Part shown: in pieces, positions 17,288-24,404 of the stretch
Position numbering within the stretch: the first letter of the stretch is position 1
Layout of the letters: each line of letters begins with the position of its first letter
From: Deltaproteobacteria bacterium HGW-Deltaproteobacteria-18
GTDB taxonomy: Bacteria; Desulfobacterota; Desulfovibrionia; Desulfovibrionales; Desulfomicrobiaceae
Length of the DNA: 64,000 nt
Assembly: GCA_002841885.1 (NCBI GenBank)
Contig: PHBE01000015.1
Coordinates: 1 to 64,000, forward strand
Direction: 5' to 3'
The notes under the pieces: model-generated
Databases searched by the model: none
What the model was told of the DNA's origin: nothing
Seen by the model: only the letters and a program-made list of their open reading frames with translations
Translations under genes and position numbers: made by a program

Positions 17288-17683
17288 GTTATTTTCAACC
17301 ATGCCCGCGAATACTACAACAACGATTTCTTCGTGACCAGCCTTGGACTTGGACGCGTGCATTCCGACAAGAGCCTGCGGCAACGGCTTCAACGGATCGC
17401 TCTGGAAACGGATCTCGGCGCGCAGTTGCCTCGGTGCTCGGTCAGACTGTGTAAGAAGAACGAAATGCAGCCTAGGATCATCGCGATGACCAGGAATGAC
17501 AACAATAAGGTGCGCTTGGTGTGCCTTGATATCGACGTCAGCAATTTCGACAACACCGACATGGCGAAGGAAGGTGCCAGCGCCACATACGACAAAAAGT
17601 TCGGCTTCGATCTGATCTTCGCCCATCTTGGAGGCGGCTGGATGGTCAAACGGCAAGCCGAACAAACTCCACAAACGGCATAG
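17288..17683 (+). pseudogene. IS1380-family transposase remnant
   Basis: The plus-strand frame contains REYYNNDFFVTSLGLGRVHS, DKSLRQRLQRIALET and, later, VCLDIDVSNFDNTDMAKEGA, the hallmarks of IS1380-type transposases (VDIDVSPFDN with the first catalytic Asp). The frame stops after about 130 codons of what should be over 400, so the element is broken. Element ends were not found. Together with the IS3 fragment it marks a site of repeated insertion. Confidence 0.75.
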
Positions 17684-17758
17684 TTGATAGCAGCACGGAT
17701 AAACAGCCAAAAACTGTGTTGATAACCTGAGGAATTTTGAATTATCAGTACGTTTGCC

Positions 17759-17788
17759 TTGACCTCTATGATATGATGACAGTATATA
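17759..17788 (+). promoter_or_regulatory. Candidate promoter of the serine recombinase gene
   Basis: TTGACC (17759-17764) and TATATA (17783-17788) are 18 bases apart, about 45 bases before the ATG. Imperfect inverted repeats, GTTTGCCTT (17752-17760) and AAAGACAAAC just after the -10, flank the promoter and could be recombinase binding sites, as resolvases often repress their own genes. Confidence 0.5.
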
Positions 17789-17834
17789 TGGCCCAACAAA
17801 GACAAACTCAACCCATCACCCAGAGGTCATCACC

Positions 17835-18416
17835 ATGTCTCACATCGCCTACGTTCGAGTCAGCACAACAGATCAGAATACCGATCGTCAGCTTGCCGAC
17901 TCCGGCATTCAGTTTGACAAGATATTTACCGACAAGACCAGCGGCAAAAGCACTGACCGCCCGCAACTCCAGGCTTGCCTTGAATATCTGAGGGAAGGTG
18001 ACACGCTCCACGTTCACTCAATCGACCGCTTTGCCCGCAGTCTCAAGGATCTTCAGACGCTCGTTGACCAGCTTATGGTCAAGGGTGTGAAGGTGCAGTT
18101 CCACAAGGAAAATCTAGTATTCGATGAAGGATCAAACAACCCTATGAACAAGCTCATGTTTCAGATAATGGGCGCTTTTGCGGAGTTTGAGCGGTCGGTA
18201 ATTCTTGAACGACAGCGGGAAGGAATTGAACGTGCCAAGGAGAAGGGCGTGTACAGTCACGGGAAGGGTGGCAGAAAGAAAACCGTAGACCGTGACTTGG
18301 TCCGCAAACTGCGTGTTGAGGATTTGAGCCTGCGCAAGATAGCTGAGCAGGTTGGGTGCAGCCTCTATACCGTGCAGCGGATCTTATCCGGCGATCAGCC
18401 CAGGGAATCCCGCTAA
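17835..18416 (+). CDS. Serine recombinase (resolvase/invertase family)
   Basis: This 193-residue protein is a complete small serine recombinase. The catalytic Ser10 is in AYVRVSTTDQ, other active-site parts are SIDRFARSL and the long E helix (FAEFERSVILERQREGIERA), and a helix-turn-helix closes the protein (SLRKIAEQVGCSLYTVQRIL). It would resolve cointegrates or invert DNA segments. AGAGG lies upstream of the ATG. There is no transposase gene intact beside it, so it may belong to the island itself, or to a lost transposon or plasmid. Confidence 0.93.
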   Translation: MSHIAYVRVSTTDQNTDRQLADSGIQFDKIFTDKTSGKSTDRPQLQACLEYLREGDTLHVHSIDRFARSLKDLQTLVDQLMVKGVKVQFHKENLVFDEGSNNPMNKLMFQIMGAFAEFERSVILERQREGIERAKEKGVYSHGKGGRKKTVDRDLVRKLRVEDLSLRKIAEQVGCSLYTVQRILSGDQPRESR

Positions 18417-18799
18417 CACTAGCACATAATCCAAGGCCAGAGCTTCACGTCCTGGCGATTTCGGAGCGAGTCAACCTGGATCAACTCCCGGCAAAGCCTC
18501 ACATGTGCCACCCATATTTTCAGGCCACCCAATTAAAATAAAAAACCTATTAAAACTATATTAATTGGCATCAATTAAGACCCAGAAAACGCAGTTCTGT
18601 GTTACAAAAAAAATATTTTAAAAAAAAATTATTACATTATTTTAGCAAGTTAAAAACAAAAGTTCGGCCATCTCGGACGCGCATTTTTTATTTTTACGAA
18701 AAAAAATCGTATATATATTATATGAGTTTTCGAAATTCCAGCCCGGCAATGTCCGGGCTTTTTTTGTTCATTAACTTTAAACCATAGGAAAAATTTATC
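18417..18799. other. AT-rich intergenic region
   Basis: After the recombinase gene the sequence turns strongly AT-rich (runs of A and T around 18540-18720). It contains a terminator hairpin at 18740-18765 and then the ribosome site of the next small gene. No coding frame with plausible composition is seen. Confidence 0.5.
18740..18765 (+). terminator. Rho-independent terminator
   Basis: AGCCCGG (18740-18746) pairs with CCGGGCT (18753-18759) with a 6-base loop and a run of seven T. It stops plus-strand transcripts just before the small gene at 18800, or acts as a leader attenuator for it. Confidence 0.85.
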
Positions 18800-19012
18800 A
18801 TGAAGACAATCAAATCTTTCACACTCAGCCATGAAAGCATCCGGTATTTAGCGGAACGCTCCGCCATGACAGGCCAGTCACGATCAACGATCCTCGACGG
18901 AATCATCAATGAGTATGCCCAGCAGGCATACAAAGCTTTCGTGGCGGACGTTCGCCGCCAGATTGATGAAATCTGCCCTGACCGGGAGGTTGCGACCAAT
19001 GGCCAGGAGTAA
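18800..19012 (+). CDS. Small protein, possibly ribbon-helix-helix type
   Basis: This 70-residue protein begins MKTIKSFTLSHESIRYLAER and continues SRSTILDGIINEYAQQAY, a beta strand followed by two helices as in small Arc/CopG-like DNA-binding proteins. The assignment is by shape only. AGGAAA precedes the ATG. Its stop overlaps the next gene, so the two are co-translated. It is likely part of the island's own regulation or replication set. Confidence 0.6.
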   Translation: MKTIKSFTLSHESIRYLAERSAMTGQSRSTILDGIINEYAQQAYKAFVADVRRQIDEICPDREVATNGQE

Positions 19013-19271
19013 GCGCCGCATCGGCTCCGCACTCCGGTTGCAGCAGGAACTAGAAGCGTTGTTCTTCCAGGCCGTGGAGGCCGGAGATTTGAAAGCATCC
19101 GGCTATTTGGCTCAAATTTGGGTTTCTTGCGAAAATCACGCGAAAGAAGAAAGGGCGCAGAAAAAGAGTCAGAAGACATCAATTGACCAATTATGCAAAA
19201 TTCTTTCAGAAGGCAGAAAAGAACTTTTAAAAAAAATGAGTAACAATGAGGGTGAAGACAATGAAATATAA
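18999..19271 (+). CDS. Small basic protein of unknown function
   Basis: This 90-residue protein starts MARSKRRIGSALRLQQELEA and is charged and helical, with a Lys/Ser-rich second half. I recognise no family. GGGAGG lies 9 bases before the ATG at 18999, and the gene overlaps both neighbours by about a dozen bases, a pattern of tight translational coupling. It is an island gene of unknown role. Confidence 0.55.
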   Translation: MARSKRRIGSALRLQQELEALFFQAVEAGDLKASGYLAQIWVSCENHAKEERAQKKSQKTSIDQLCKILSEGRKELLKKMSNNEGEDNEI

Positions 19272-19716
19272 AAATGATGATACAGTGACAATATCAAAGC
19301 AAATTATTGATGCAATAACTAGAGATAAATTAGCAAGCGAAATCACAAGTCATGAAAGATGCAAAAATTTAAACAATCTTGAATATGCGATTAATTACTT
19401 TATCAACGATTATCATTACACCTGGAATGAAGAAAAGAAGCAGTTTTGCACCCACCTCCGGGAGGGCGAAATTGCTATCCCAGATGGCCGCACGGTCCAT
19501 GAGCACCTTGACGGACTTCTGTCCGATCCAAAGACGGCGTGCCTCTTGGCCACCAGAGCCGAGGTCGAGCGGTACGAGAGACCCAAGTGCAATCCCTGGA
19601 TCAAGGGCGCGGACTTTTCTCTGAAGAAGCAAGCTGCCGTCTTGAAGCACGAACCTGAGCTGGCCAAACGGTGGCGGCATGAGGGCACGACCATCAATGC
19701 CGAGGTGCCCAAGTAA
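19261..19716 (+). CDS. Unknown island protein
   Basis: This 151-residue protein has no recognised domain. Its first half is Asn/Ile/Lys-rich and AT-rich in DNA (NNLEYAINYFINDYHYTWN), while the second half is much more GC-rich (LREGEIAIPDGRTVHEHLDG onward), so the gene may be a fusion of two sources. GAGGGTGAAG precedes the ATG at 19261; an ATG at 19246 is the alternative. It continues the small-gene unit from 18800. Confidence 0.5.
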   Translation: MKYKNDDTVTISKQIIDAITRDKLASEITSHERCKNLNNLEYAINYFINDYHYTWNEEKKQFCTHLREGEIAIPDGRTVHEHLDGLLSDPKTACLLATRAEVERYERPKCNPWIKGADFSLKKQAAVLKHEPELAKRWRHEGTTINAEVPK

Positions 19717-19878
19717 CATTTCCGCCGAAAAATGACGGTGAAAAGTGAGCTGGCGGCGACGAAAATTCAGTGCAGCCCACCTGCCAGCGAAGAACAGGCG
19801 TAGCTTCCGGGATTTCTGACGGAAGCTGCGCTTTAGTAGAATAATTATATATATGCTAACCAAGAGAAAACTGAAAGA

Positions 19879-20382
19879 ATGAAAAAAACTCTTAAAAATC
19901 GAATCAAACAAATGACCGAACATGCTGCCGAATTGATACCATCACCGTTAGCTTTTCTTTTTTATACAGAAAATGACTCAGACATTAGCCAAGATGAAAT
20001 GCACGCTTGTCTCGAAGAATTACAGAGAAAAATTCATTCAGACGGAAATCATTTCGGATTCATCGCTATAACGGATGAAACAGAGCATGGTTTTCATTAT
20101 CATGTGATATGCTTTGTATCATCCAGATCGTATGGTAATTCTTTCAGGTTTGGAAGTATGCTCAATAAAGTTTGGAATGAATCCTTACCCGGAAAATTAT
20201 ATCCTTTCTGGCCTGATAATCCAATGTATCGGTTAAGCACTCAAATGGAAGCATTCCTTGAGCGTTGTAACTATTTCAGCAACCCACATAAGAGCCAAAT
20301 TCCAAAATCACTTGAGCACTCCAAGAAACGCTACTGGTCAAGCCATCTATCCAGCCTTTCAACAAAAAGGAAGGCGGCATGA
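19879..20382 (+). CDS. YagK/inovirus Gp2-like protein, possible HUH replication protein
   Basis: This 167-residue protein has an early segment FGFIAITDETEHGFHYHVIC, where HYH with flanking hydrophobic residues resembles the metal-binding HUH-type motif. It goes on with a YxxK-like later part (ERCNYFSNPHKSQIPKSLEH, then RYWSSHL). The order and spacing resemble the YagK/YfjJ or inovirus Gp2 family found in E. coli prophages and satellites. The family's activity is not proven, though a rolling-circle replication role has been suggested by its motifs. It lies amid the small island genes. Confidence 0.5.
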   Translation: MKKTLKNRIKQMTEHAAELIPSPLAFLFYTENDSDISQDEMHACLEELQRKIHSDGNHFGFIAITDETEHGFHYHVICFVSSRSYGNSFRFGSMLNKVWNESLPGKLYPFWPDNPMYRLSTQMEAFLERCNYFSNPHKSQIPKSLEHSKKRYWSSHLSSLSTKRKAA

Positions 20383-20462
20383 GAAGAGCAGGAGCCCCGA
20401 CCGAAGGGAGGGCTCCCCTCAGACCGTAGGGAAGAGTTGCATTCACTCAGCCACAAAAAGGT

Positions 20463-20708
20463 TTACAAGTTGACTGCATCGAAGCCTGTATGAAATCCGA
20501 TCAAATCGCCATTTTCTACACCGACCATCTTCTTTTCTGGCTCCTGGCCTACATCAAGCCATAGAGTGCATTTTTCGTAATCAGAAATGCAAGTTATAAT
20601 CAACCGTAAGCGCTCCATATATTCAGGCAATACATTTGATCCATATTTACAGCAGAAAGGCTCATAGTGGTCATTCTGTGCAAAATAAAGGCATCCTGGC
20701 CAGGACAT
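20463..20708 (-). CDS. Small unknown protein, opposite strand
   Basis: This 81-residue frame reads MSWPGCLYFAQNDHYEPFCC and later LRLIITCISDYEKCTLWLDV. It has four Cys in the first half and more after, plus aromatic residues, which is not typical of chance frames. AGGAG sits 8 bases before the ATG at 20708; the longer frame to 20741 lacks a better signal. No family is recognised. Confidence 0.45.
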   Translation of the reverse strand: MSWPGCLYFAQNDHYEPFCCKYGSNVLPEYMERLRLIITCISDYEKCTLWLDVGQEPEKKMVGVENGDLIGFHTGFDAVNL

Positions 20709-20817
20709 GATACAGGCTCCTGAGCGGGACACCCCCTCCAATCAACAAAAAGTCAGTAATGAGGGCTAGTCGATGACTGGCTTGTTCGATATGTTACTAG
20801 TAACAGGAGACTGAACC

Positions 20818-21099
20818 ATGGCCATGACATGCGCAGAACGACAGCGAGAGCGCCGAAAGAGATTGAAGAAAGAAGGCGATAAGGAGATCCTTGTCCGACT
20901 GGATAAGGACCAGCTAGAAGCATTGAAGGCATTTTGCGCCAAGCACGGTGTGACCGTCAGTCATGCAGTTGGTATCGCTATCGAAAAAAGCTTCTTCAAA
21001 CCTCGTAAAGCTAGGAAAGTTGAGGAGCTCACTGTCTACGCCGACGAGATAGTCTACATAGTTGATGAAGATAGAGTTTGCAGACGAATTGGTGACTAG
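20818..21099 (+). CDS. Small regulator-like protein of mobile elements
   Basis: This 93-residue protein starts MAMTCAERQRERRKRLKKEG, then has a strand-helix-helix unit (KEILVRLDKDQLEALKAFCA, KHGVTVSHAVGIAIEKSFF). The AERQRxxRxRLKxEG start followed by such a unit is common in small ribbon-helix-helix type proteins carried on integrative elements. CAGGAG lies 9 bases before the ATG. It may regulate integrase or excision, but this is inferred from position. Confidence 0.6.
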   Translation: MAMTCAERQRERRKRLKKEGDKEILVRLDKDQLEALKAFCAKHGVTVSHAVGIAIEKSFFKPRKARKVEELTVYADEIVYIVDEDRVCRRIGD

Positions 21100-21128
21100 T
21101 AACGGGATTTCGATTTCTAAACTTTCCG

Positions 21129-22976
21129 TTACTTTTTACCTTTGGCCCATGGGCTCATCGCCAGGTCTCTCAGGGCCGGGACACTCAAATGAAAATCCAG
21201 TAGCCCGATTCCATTATCCAGTTTGAAATCCAGGCCAAAACTATCCGAATAGCTGCCGTGAATTTGGGAAACCCCGGCTCCATCAGCGGCATCGTGCCCT
21301 GTAATTTCACACCGGACTTCAACGCCAACACCCAAATCCCGCAGTCGGTCAACCACAGTGTTCCTGAAACAGTGAAAATCCAGTTTATCACCGTCCGTTT
21401 CGCCTTCAACACGGCCTACACCAACTGACCGCCGCAATTTCATGAATCTATCAGTCAGCTTGTATTGCGATCGCCACTGAAATTTGTATTCTGAGCTGTT
21501 CACCTTCTTGTTCGCTGAAAGGCTTTCCTTGAACAAAAAATCATCTGGCTCGAATCTTTTTACAAAATCAAGAAACCCCAACTGCACCAAGAAAGGATGA
21601 AGCGGAATTGGTCGATAGGAGTCCTTTGATTTCAAGTTTTTGACGCTAGTGTCGGTCAAATCAATGTATAAAACACCAGCACGGCCTTTCATCGGGCTAG
21701 ATGATTTCCTGAGCGTGTACACGTCCAGACGCTCAGGTGTGGCTTTTATGTCCTTTGCCCTCAGGGTCAATATCTCACCCATACGCATTCCACTAAACAA
21801 GGCGATCAATGGCCCCCAGAAATCGCCGGGCCTTTTTGCAGACCACCTCATATATATGTCCGGCTCAAACAATGCCCTGAGTTCATCCAAACTGTAAGCT
21901 CGTGTTGGTGTTCCACCCGCCATGCTCACGGTATACTCAAGATCCGAAGCTTTGCCCGACAGTTTTTTGCGAATGGCGGATGCTGTATCCGCTGAAAGAT
22001 ATCCGTGCTCATGGCACCACCCCACGAACCGCCGTACATCCTCGCACCGCTTACGCTGCGTTCCCGGACTCAGAGGCTTATCAACCTTCACCGCTGGCCC
22101 GTAGTCGGTCAGTGGGCGGGTCAAATTACACAAATCAAGCCCCGTAGGAATATACTGAAGCCGAACAATGTACGCCGTGATATCCTCAAGCCTCAAGACA
22201 TCCATGGGTTTGTCCTGCCCCACGATCAAGGCCATTTCGCGCAACCCATGGCGTTTATCACGACTTCCGTTTTTCCCGGTCTTTCCGGCGCTGACAATGC
22301 CGTCGTCCAATTCTTTCAAGTGGGCTTCAACGGCGTTTGACAGCGAGATTTTTGGCGGTACCGCTTGCGTGTCCAGTTCCGGAACTGGTGACGTCATTGG
22401 AACAGACTTCATTACTTCAGGCCGGTAAAGAAAATCGCCGCGATCGATCTTGTCCAACCTCACCTTCACGGCTTCACGCGACGCCCGAAGCAGCTTGTAC
22501 GACAGGCGATGATATTCAGGGCTCGCTCTATCCAGATCAACGCCGAGTTCCGTGATAATTTCTTCCATGGTTTCAGCCACCAGGAAAATATCATTGACGG
22601 CCAGAGATTCTTCAATTTCACCAAGCCGATCCGCCACGCCGTCAGACATGTAGTCAGAATAGCGCCGAAGTTGGGCGGGCTTCAGCGTCAGAAGCTCCGC
22701 CTCGGCTTCGATCATCCACTGACCTAATTTTATTCGCAAAATTTCATCGAATCGAGATTCGAGATTACCACTGTCTCCATCCATCGATTTCCAAACTCCC
22801 GCTAACTTCGCATTAAGATAGCCAACCTTCACCCGTGCCTCACGAGCATATGGCGTTCGAAGGCTCCGGCGGATTTCCTTCCGCCCTACCACCGCCTGCA
22901 ACCGCTCCGGGACGACTGCCCGCCAGTACAACATACCTCCGACACGGACCATGCACGAACCGTATGAAAAACCCAT
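21129..22976 (-). CDS. Tyrosine-type site-specific integrase of the island
   Basis: This 615-residue protein has an N-terminal arm-binding part (MVRVGGMLYWRAVVPERLQ, then RKEIRRSLRTPYAREARVKV), a middle region, and a C-terminal catalytic domain. The Arg lies in FSGMRMGEILTLRAKDI, the HxxR box is HCFRNTVVDRL, then comes the His of ITGHDAADGAG, and the nucleophile Tyr in HGSYSDSFG. GGAG 5 bases before the ATG at 22976 sets the start; the longer frame begins with TTG. It is longer than phage lambda-type integrases and adjoins the tRNA-Leu gene it presumably uses as attachment site. Confidence 0.93.
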   Translation of the reverse strand: MGFSYGSCMVRVGGMLYWRAVVPERLQAVVGRKEIRRSLRTPYAREARVKVGYLNAKLAGVWKSMDGDSGNLESRFDEILRIKLGQWMIEAEAELLTLKPAQLRRYSDYMSDGVADRLGEIEESLAVNDIFLVAETMEEIITELGVDLDRASPEYHRLSYKLLRASREAVKVRLDKIDRGDFLYRPEVMKSVPMTSPVPELDTQAVPPKISLSNAVEAHLKELDDGIVSAGKTGKNGSRDKRHGLREMALIVGQDKPMDVLRLEDITAYIVRLQYIPTGLDLCNLTRPLTDYGPAVKVDKPLSPGTQRKRCEDVRRFVGWCHEHGYLSADTASAIRKKLSGKASDLEYTVSMAGGTPTRAYSLDELRALFEPDIYMRWSAKRPGDFWGPLIALFSGMRMGEILTLRAKDIKATPERLDVYTLRKSSSPMKGRAGVLYIDLTDTSVKNLKSKDSYRPIPLHPFLVQLGFLDFVKRFEPDDFLFKESLSANKKVNSSEYKFQWRSQYKLTDRFMKLRRSVGVGRVEGETDGDKLDFHCFRNTVVDRLRDLGVGVEVRCEITGHDAADGAGVSQIHGSYSDSFGLDFKLDNGIGLLDFHLSVPALRDLAMSPWAKGKK

Positions 22977-23070
22977 ACCTTCTCCAAACTGTATCAGCAA
23001 ATTGTATCAGCCGGAGAAAATGTCCTAAAATCACGATTTTCAACCCTTCCATTATGCCGCGAAGGCCAAT

Positions 23071-23106
23071 AAAAGAAAAAGGGTTTCGCCCAGTTAGGCG
23101 AAACCC
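23071..23106 (-). terminator. Terminator of tRNA-Leu gene
   Basis: On the minus strand GGGTTTCGCC pairs with GGCGAAACCC (23081-23090 with 23097-23106), loop TAACTG, then TTTTTCTTTT. It lies between the tRNA 3' end and the integrase start, that is, on the island side of the repeat, so the island appears to supply a terminator for the interrupted tRNA locus. Confidence 0.9.
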
Positions 23107-23117
23107 TCAATTCTTCT

Positions 23118-23202
23118 TGGTGTCGAAGGGGGGACTCGAACCCCCACGGGAAATCCCACTACCCCCTCAAGATAGCGTGTCTACCAATTCCACCACTTCG
23201 AC
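23118..23202 (-). tRNA. tRNA-Leu (anticodon GAG)
   Basis: The minus strand folds as a tRNA: acceptor strands GTCGAAG and CTTCGAC, a D arm with GGAATTGGTAGACAC, an anticodon stem CTATC with GGTAG around loop TTGAGGG (anticodon GAG), a long variable arm as in Leu tRNAs, a T arm with GGTTCGAGTCC, discriminator A and encoded CCA. The gene is intact; its 3' end holds the island repeat. Confidence 0.96.
23121..23136 (+). repeat. Right attachment-site repeat, in the tRNA-Leu gene
   Basis: Identical to 98-113. It spans the discriminator position, the 3' acceptor strand and part of the T arm of tRNA-Leu, the usual target segment of tyrosine integrases. The integrase start lies 145 bases away. Confidence 0.8.
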
Positions 23203-23287
23203 ATCTAAGCATTCAAATTTGCGTACTAATCTCGCAAACCGGAGAAACAGTCTTTAGCGATGCTCCACTGGTTTGTCCAGCATTTTT

Positions 23288-23632
23288 TTACTGATTTTTT
23301 TCCTGACCTGCAGATTCTTCTGCAGGGGCCGTGGGGACTCCGGCGGGGGCTGTGGGAGTCTGGGTCACGGGCATGTCGATCACAATGGATTCCTTGGGGG
23401 AAGTGTGCTTCTGCGTGCTGACGTACGTGAAAATGATGGAGGTGAGGAAAAACACGGTCGCCGCTCCGGCAGTCAACTTGCTGAGCAAATTGCCGGCGCC
23501 GGTGGAACCGAAAACGGAACCTCCGCCACCACCGAAGATTATCCCCATGCCCTCTTTGCCGGATTGCAGCAGTACGAGGACGACAAGGGTGACACAGGCA
23601 ATTACATGTATGGTAATCATCAGGGAGTTCAA
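23288..23632 (-). CDS. secG: Preprotein translocase subunit SecG
   Basis: This 114-residue protein matches SecG, the small subunit of the SecYEG channel. It has two membrane helices (IHVIACVTLVVLVLLQSG and AATVFFLTSIIFTYV) around the conserved GGGGGSVFGSTGAGNLLSKLT loop region, and a Pro/Thr/Glu-rich tail. A TTG start at 23632 is chosen because AGGAGG lies 8 bases upstream, while the ATG at 23620 would be 20 bases away. It follows tpiA closely on the same strand, an arrangement common in many bacteria. Confidence 0.95.
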   Translation of the reverse strand: MNSLMITIHVIACVTLVVLVLLQSGKEGMGIIFGGGGGSVFGSTGAGNLLSKLTAGAATVFFLTSIIFTYVSTQKHTSPKESIVIDMPVTQTPTAPAGVPTAPAEESAGQEKNQ

Positions 23633-23648
23633 AAAAATACCTCCTAAA

Positions 23649-24404
23649 TTATGCGAGCACGATCTGGCTGAAACTGTCCGCTTTGAGACTTGCGCCGCCT
23701 ACCAGCACTCCGTCCACATTGTCAAGGCGGATGATGGCTGCGGCGTTGTCAGGCTTGACGGAACCGCCATAGAGAATGCGGATTTTGGCGCCCTCACCGG
23801 GCAGCAACGATTCGAGTTTGGAACGCACCAAGGCATGCGCAGCCAGGATTTCGTCCGGTCCGGCGACATCGCCCGTGCCGATGGCCCAGACAGGCTCATA
23901 AGCGACGGCCAGATTTTCGGCCGTGGCGGTGGACAGCACGTCGGCCAGCCCGCTCTCGAGCTGACGGACCAGGACTTCCTCGATTTGCCCCAGCCGCCGC
24001 TGAACGCTGGTCTCACCGATACAGAGGATCATCTTCAGCCCGGCTTCCAGTCCAAAGGCCACCTTCCGCCCGATCAGCTCATCCATCTCTCCCAGAACGT
24101 GTCTGCGCTCGGAGTGTCCGGCCAGGGCGTAAGTGCAGCCCAGATCCAGAAGCTGTTCCGGCGCGACTTCACCGGTGTAGGCGCCCTGGGCGGCGGGATA
24201 GAAATTCTGGGCTCCGGAAAGGCAGCCTTCTTTCCCGGCCAGGATGGGACACACCGAATGCATCATGGTAAACGGCGGGCAGACCAGCACTTCCCTGTCC
24301 TTGGGCAGCTTGTCGAGCAGGGAGACCAGCTCTCTGGCCGTGGCCACGCCCTCTTCCACCGTCTTGTACATCTTCCAGTTGGCGGCCATGAGCAGTTTCT
24401 TCAT
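23649..24404 (-). CDS. tpiA: Triosephosphate isomerase
   Basis: This 251-residue enzyme interconverts dihydroxyacetone phosphate and glyceraldehyde 3-phosphate. Conserved parts are AANWKMYKT (substrate Lys), YALAGHSERR (His), VAYEPVWAIGTG (catalytic Glu) and RILYGGSVKPDN plus GVLVGGASL (phosphate site). The ATG at 24404 has GGAGAA upstream and overlaps the pgk stop (ATGA), so the two are translationally coupled. The run pgk-tpiA-secG is a frequent bacterial operon. Confidence 0.97.
   Translation of the reverse strand: MKKLLMAANWKMYKTVEEGVATARELVSLLDKLPKDREVLVCPPFTMMHSVCPILAGKEGCLSGAQNFYPAAQGAYTGEVAPEQLLDLGCTYALAGHSERRHVLGEMDELIGRKVAFGLEAGLKMILCIGETSVQRRLGQIEEVLVRQLESGLADVLSTATAENLAVAYEPVWAIGTGDVAGPDEILAAHALVRSKLESLLPGEGAKIRILYGGSVKPDNAAAIIRLDNVDGVLVGGASLKADSFSQIVLA

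Larger units (their letters stand above)
98..23136. mobile_element. Integrated genomic island at tRNA-Leu(GAG)
   Basis: A 16-bp exact direct repeat bounds this segment, and the right copy is the 3' end of a tRNA-Leu gene. A tyrosine integrase gene lies directly inside the right end, the usual layout of tRNA-targeted integrative elements. The interior is a mosaic: GC-rich metal-resistance and signalling cargo on the left, an AT-rich stretch of about 8 kb with IS remnants, a serine recombinase and small unknown genes on the right. No conjugation genes are visible, so the element is either mobilised by another element or decayed. The boundaries are inferred from the repeat; the exact crossover point inside it cannot be told. 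Confidence 0.8.

Noticed and set aside
17252-17710. A 152-residue minus-strand frame over the IS1380 region
   Set aside because: The plus-strand frame has the transposase signature VCLDIDVSNFDN; the opposite one has no domain.
18599-18787. A 62-residue plus-strand frame in the AT-rich gap
   Set aside because: It consists mainly of Lys, Phe and Tyr from poly-A/T runs and spans the terminator at 18740-18765.
20391-20416. GGAGCCC/GGGCTCC inverted repeat after the YagK-like gene
   Set aside because: It is a 7-bp stem with no T-run; it could be part of a replication origin but nothing else supports this.
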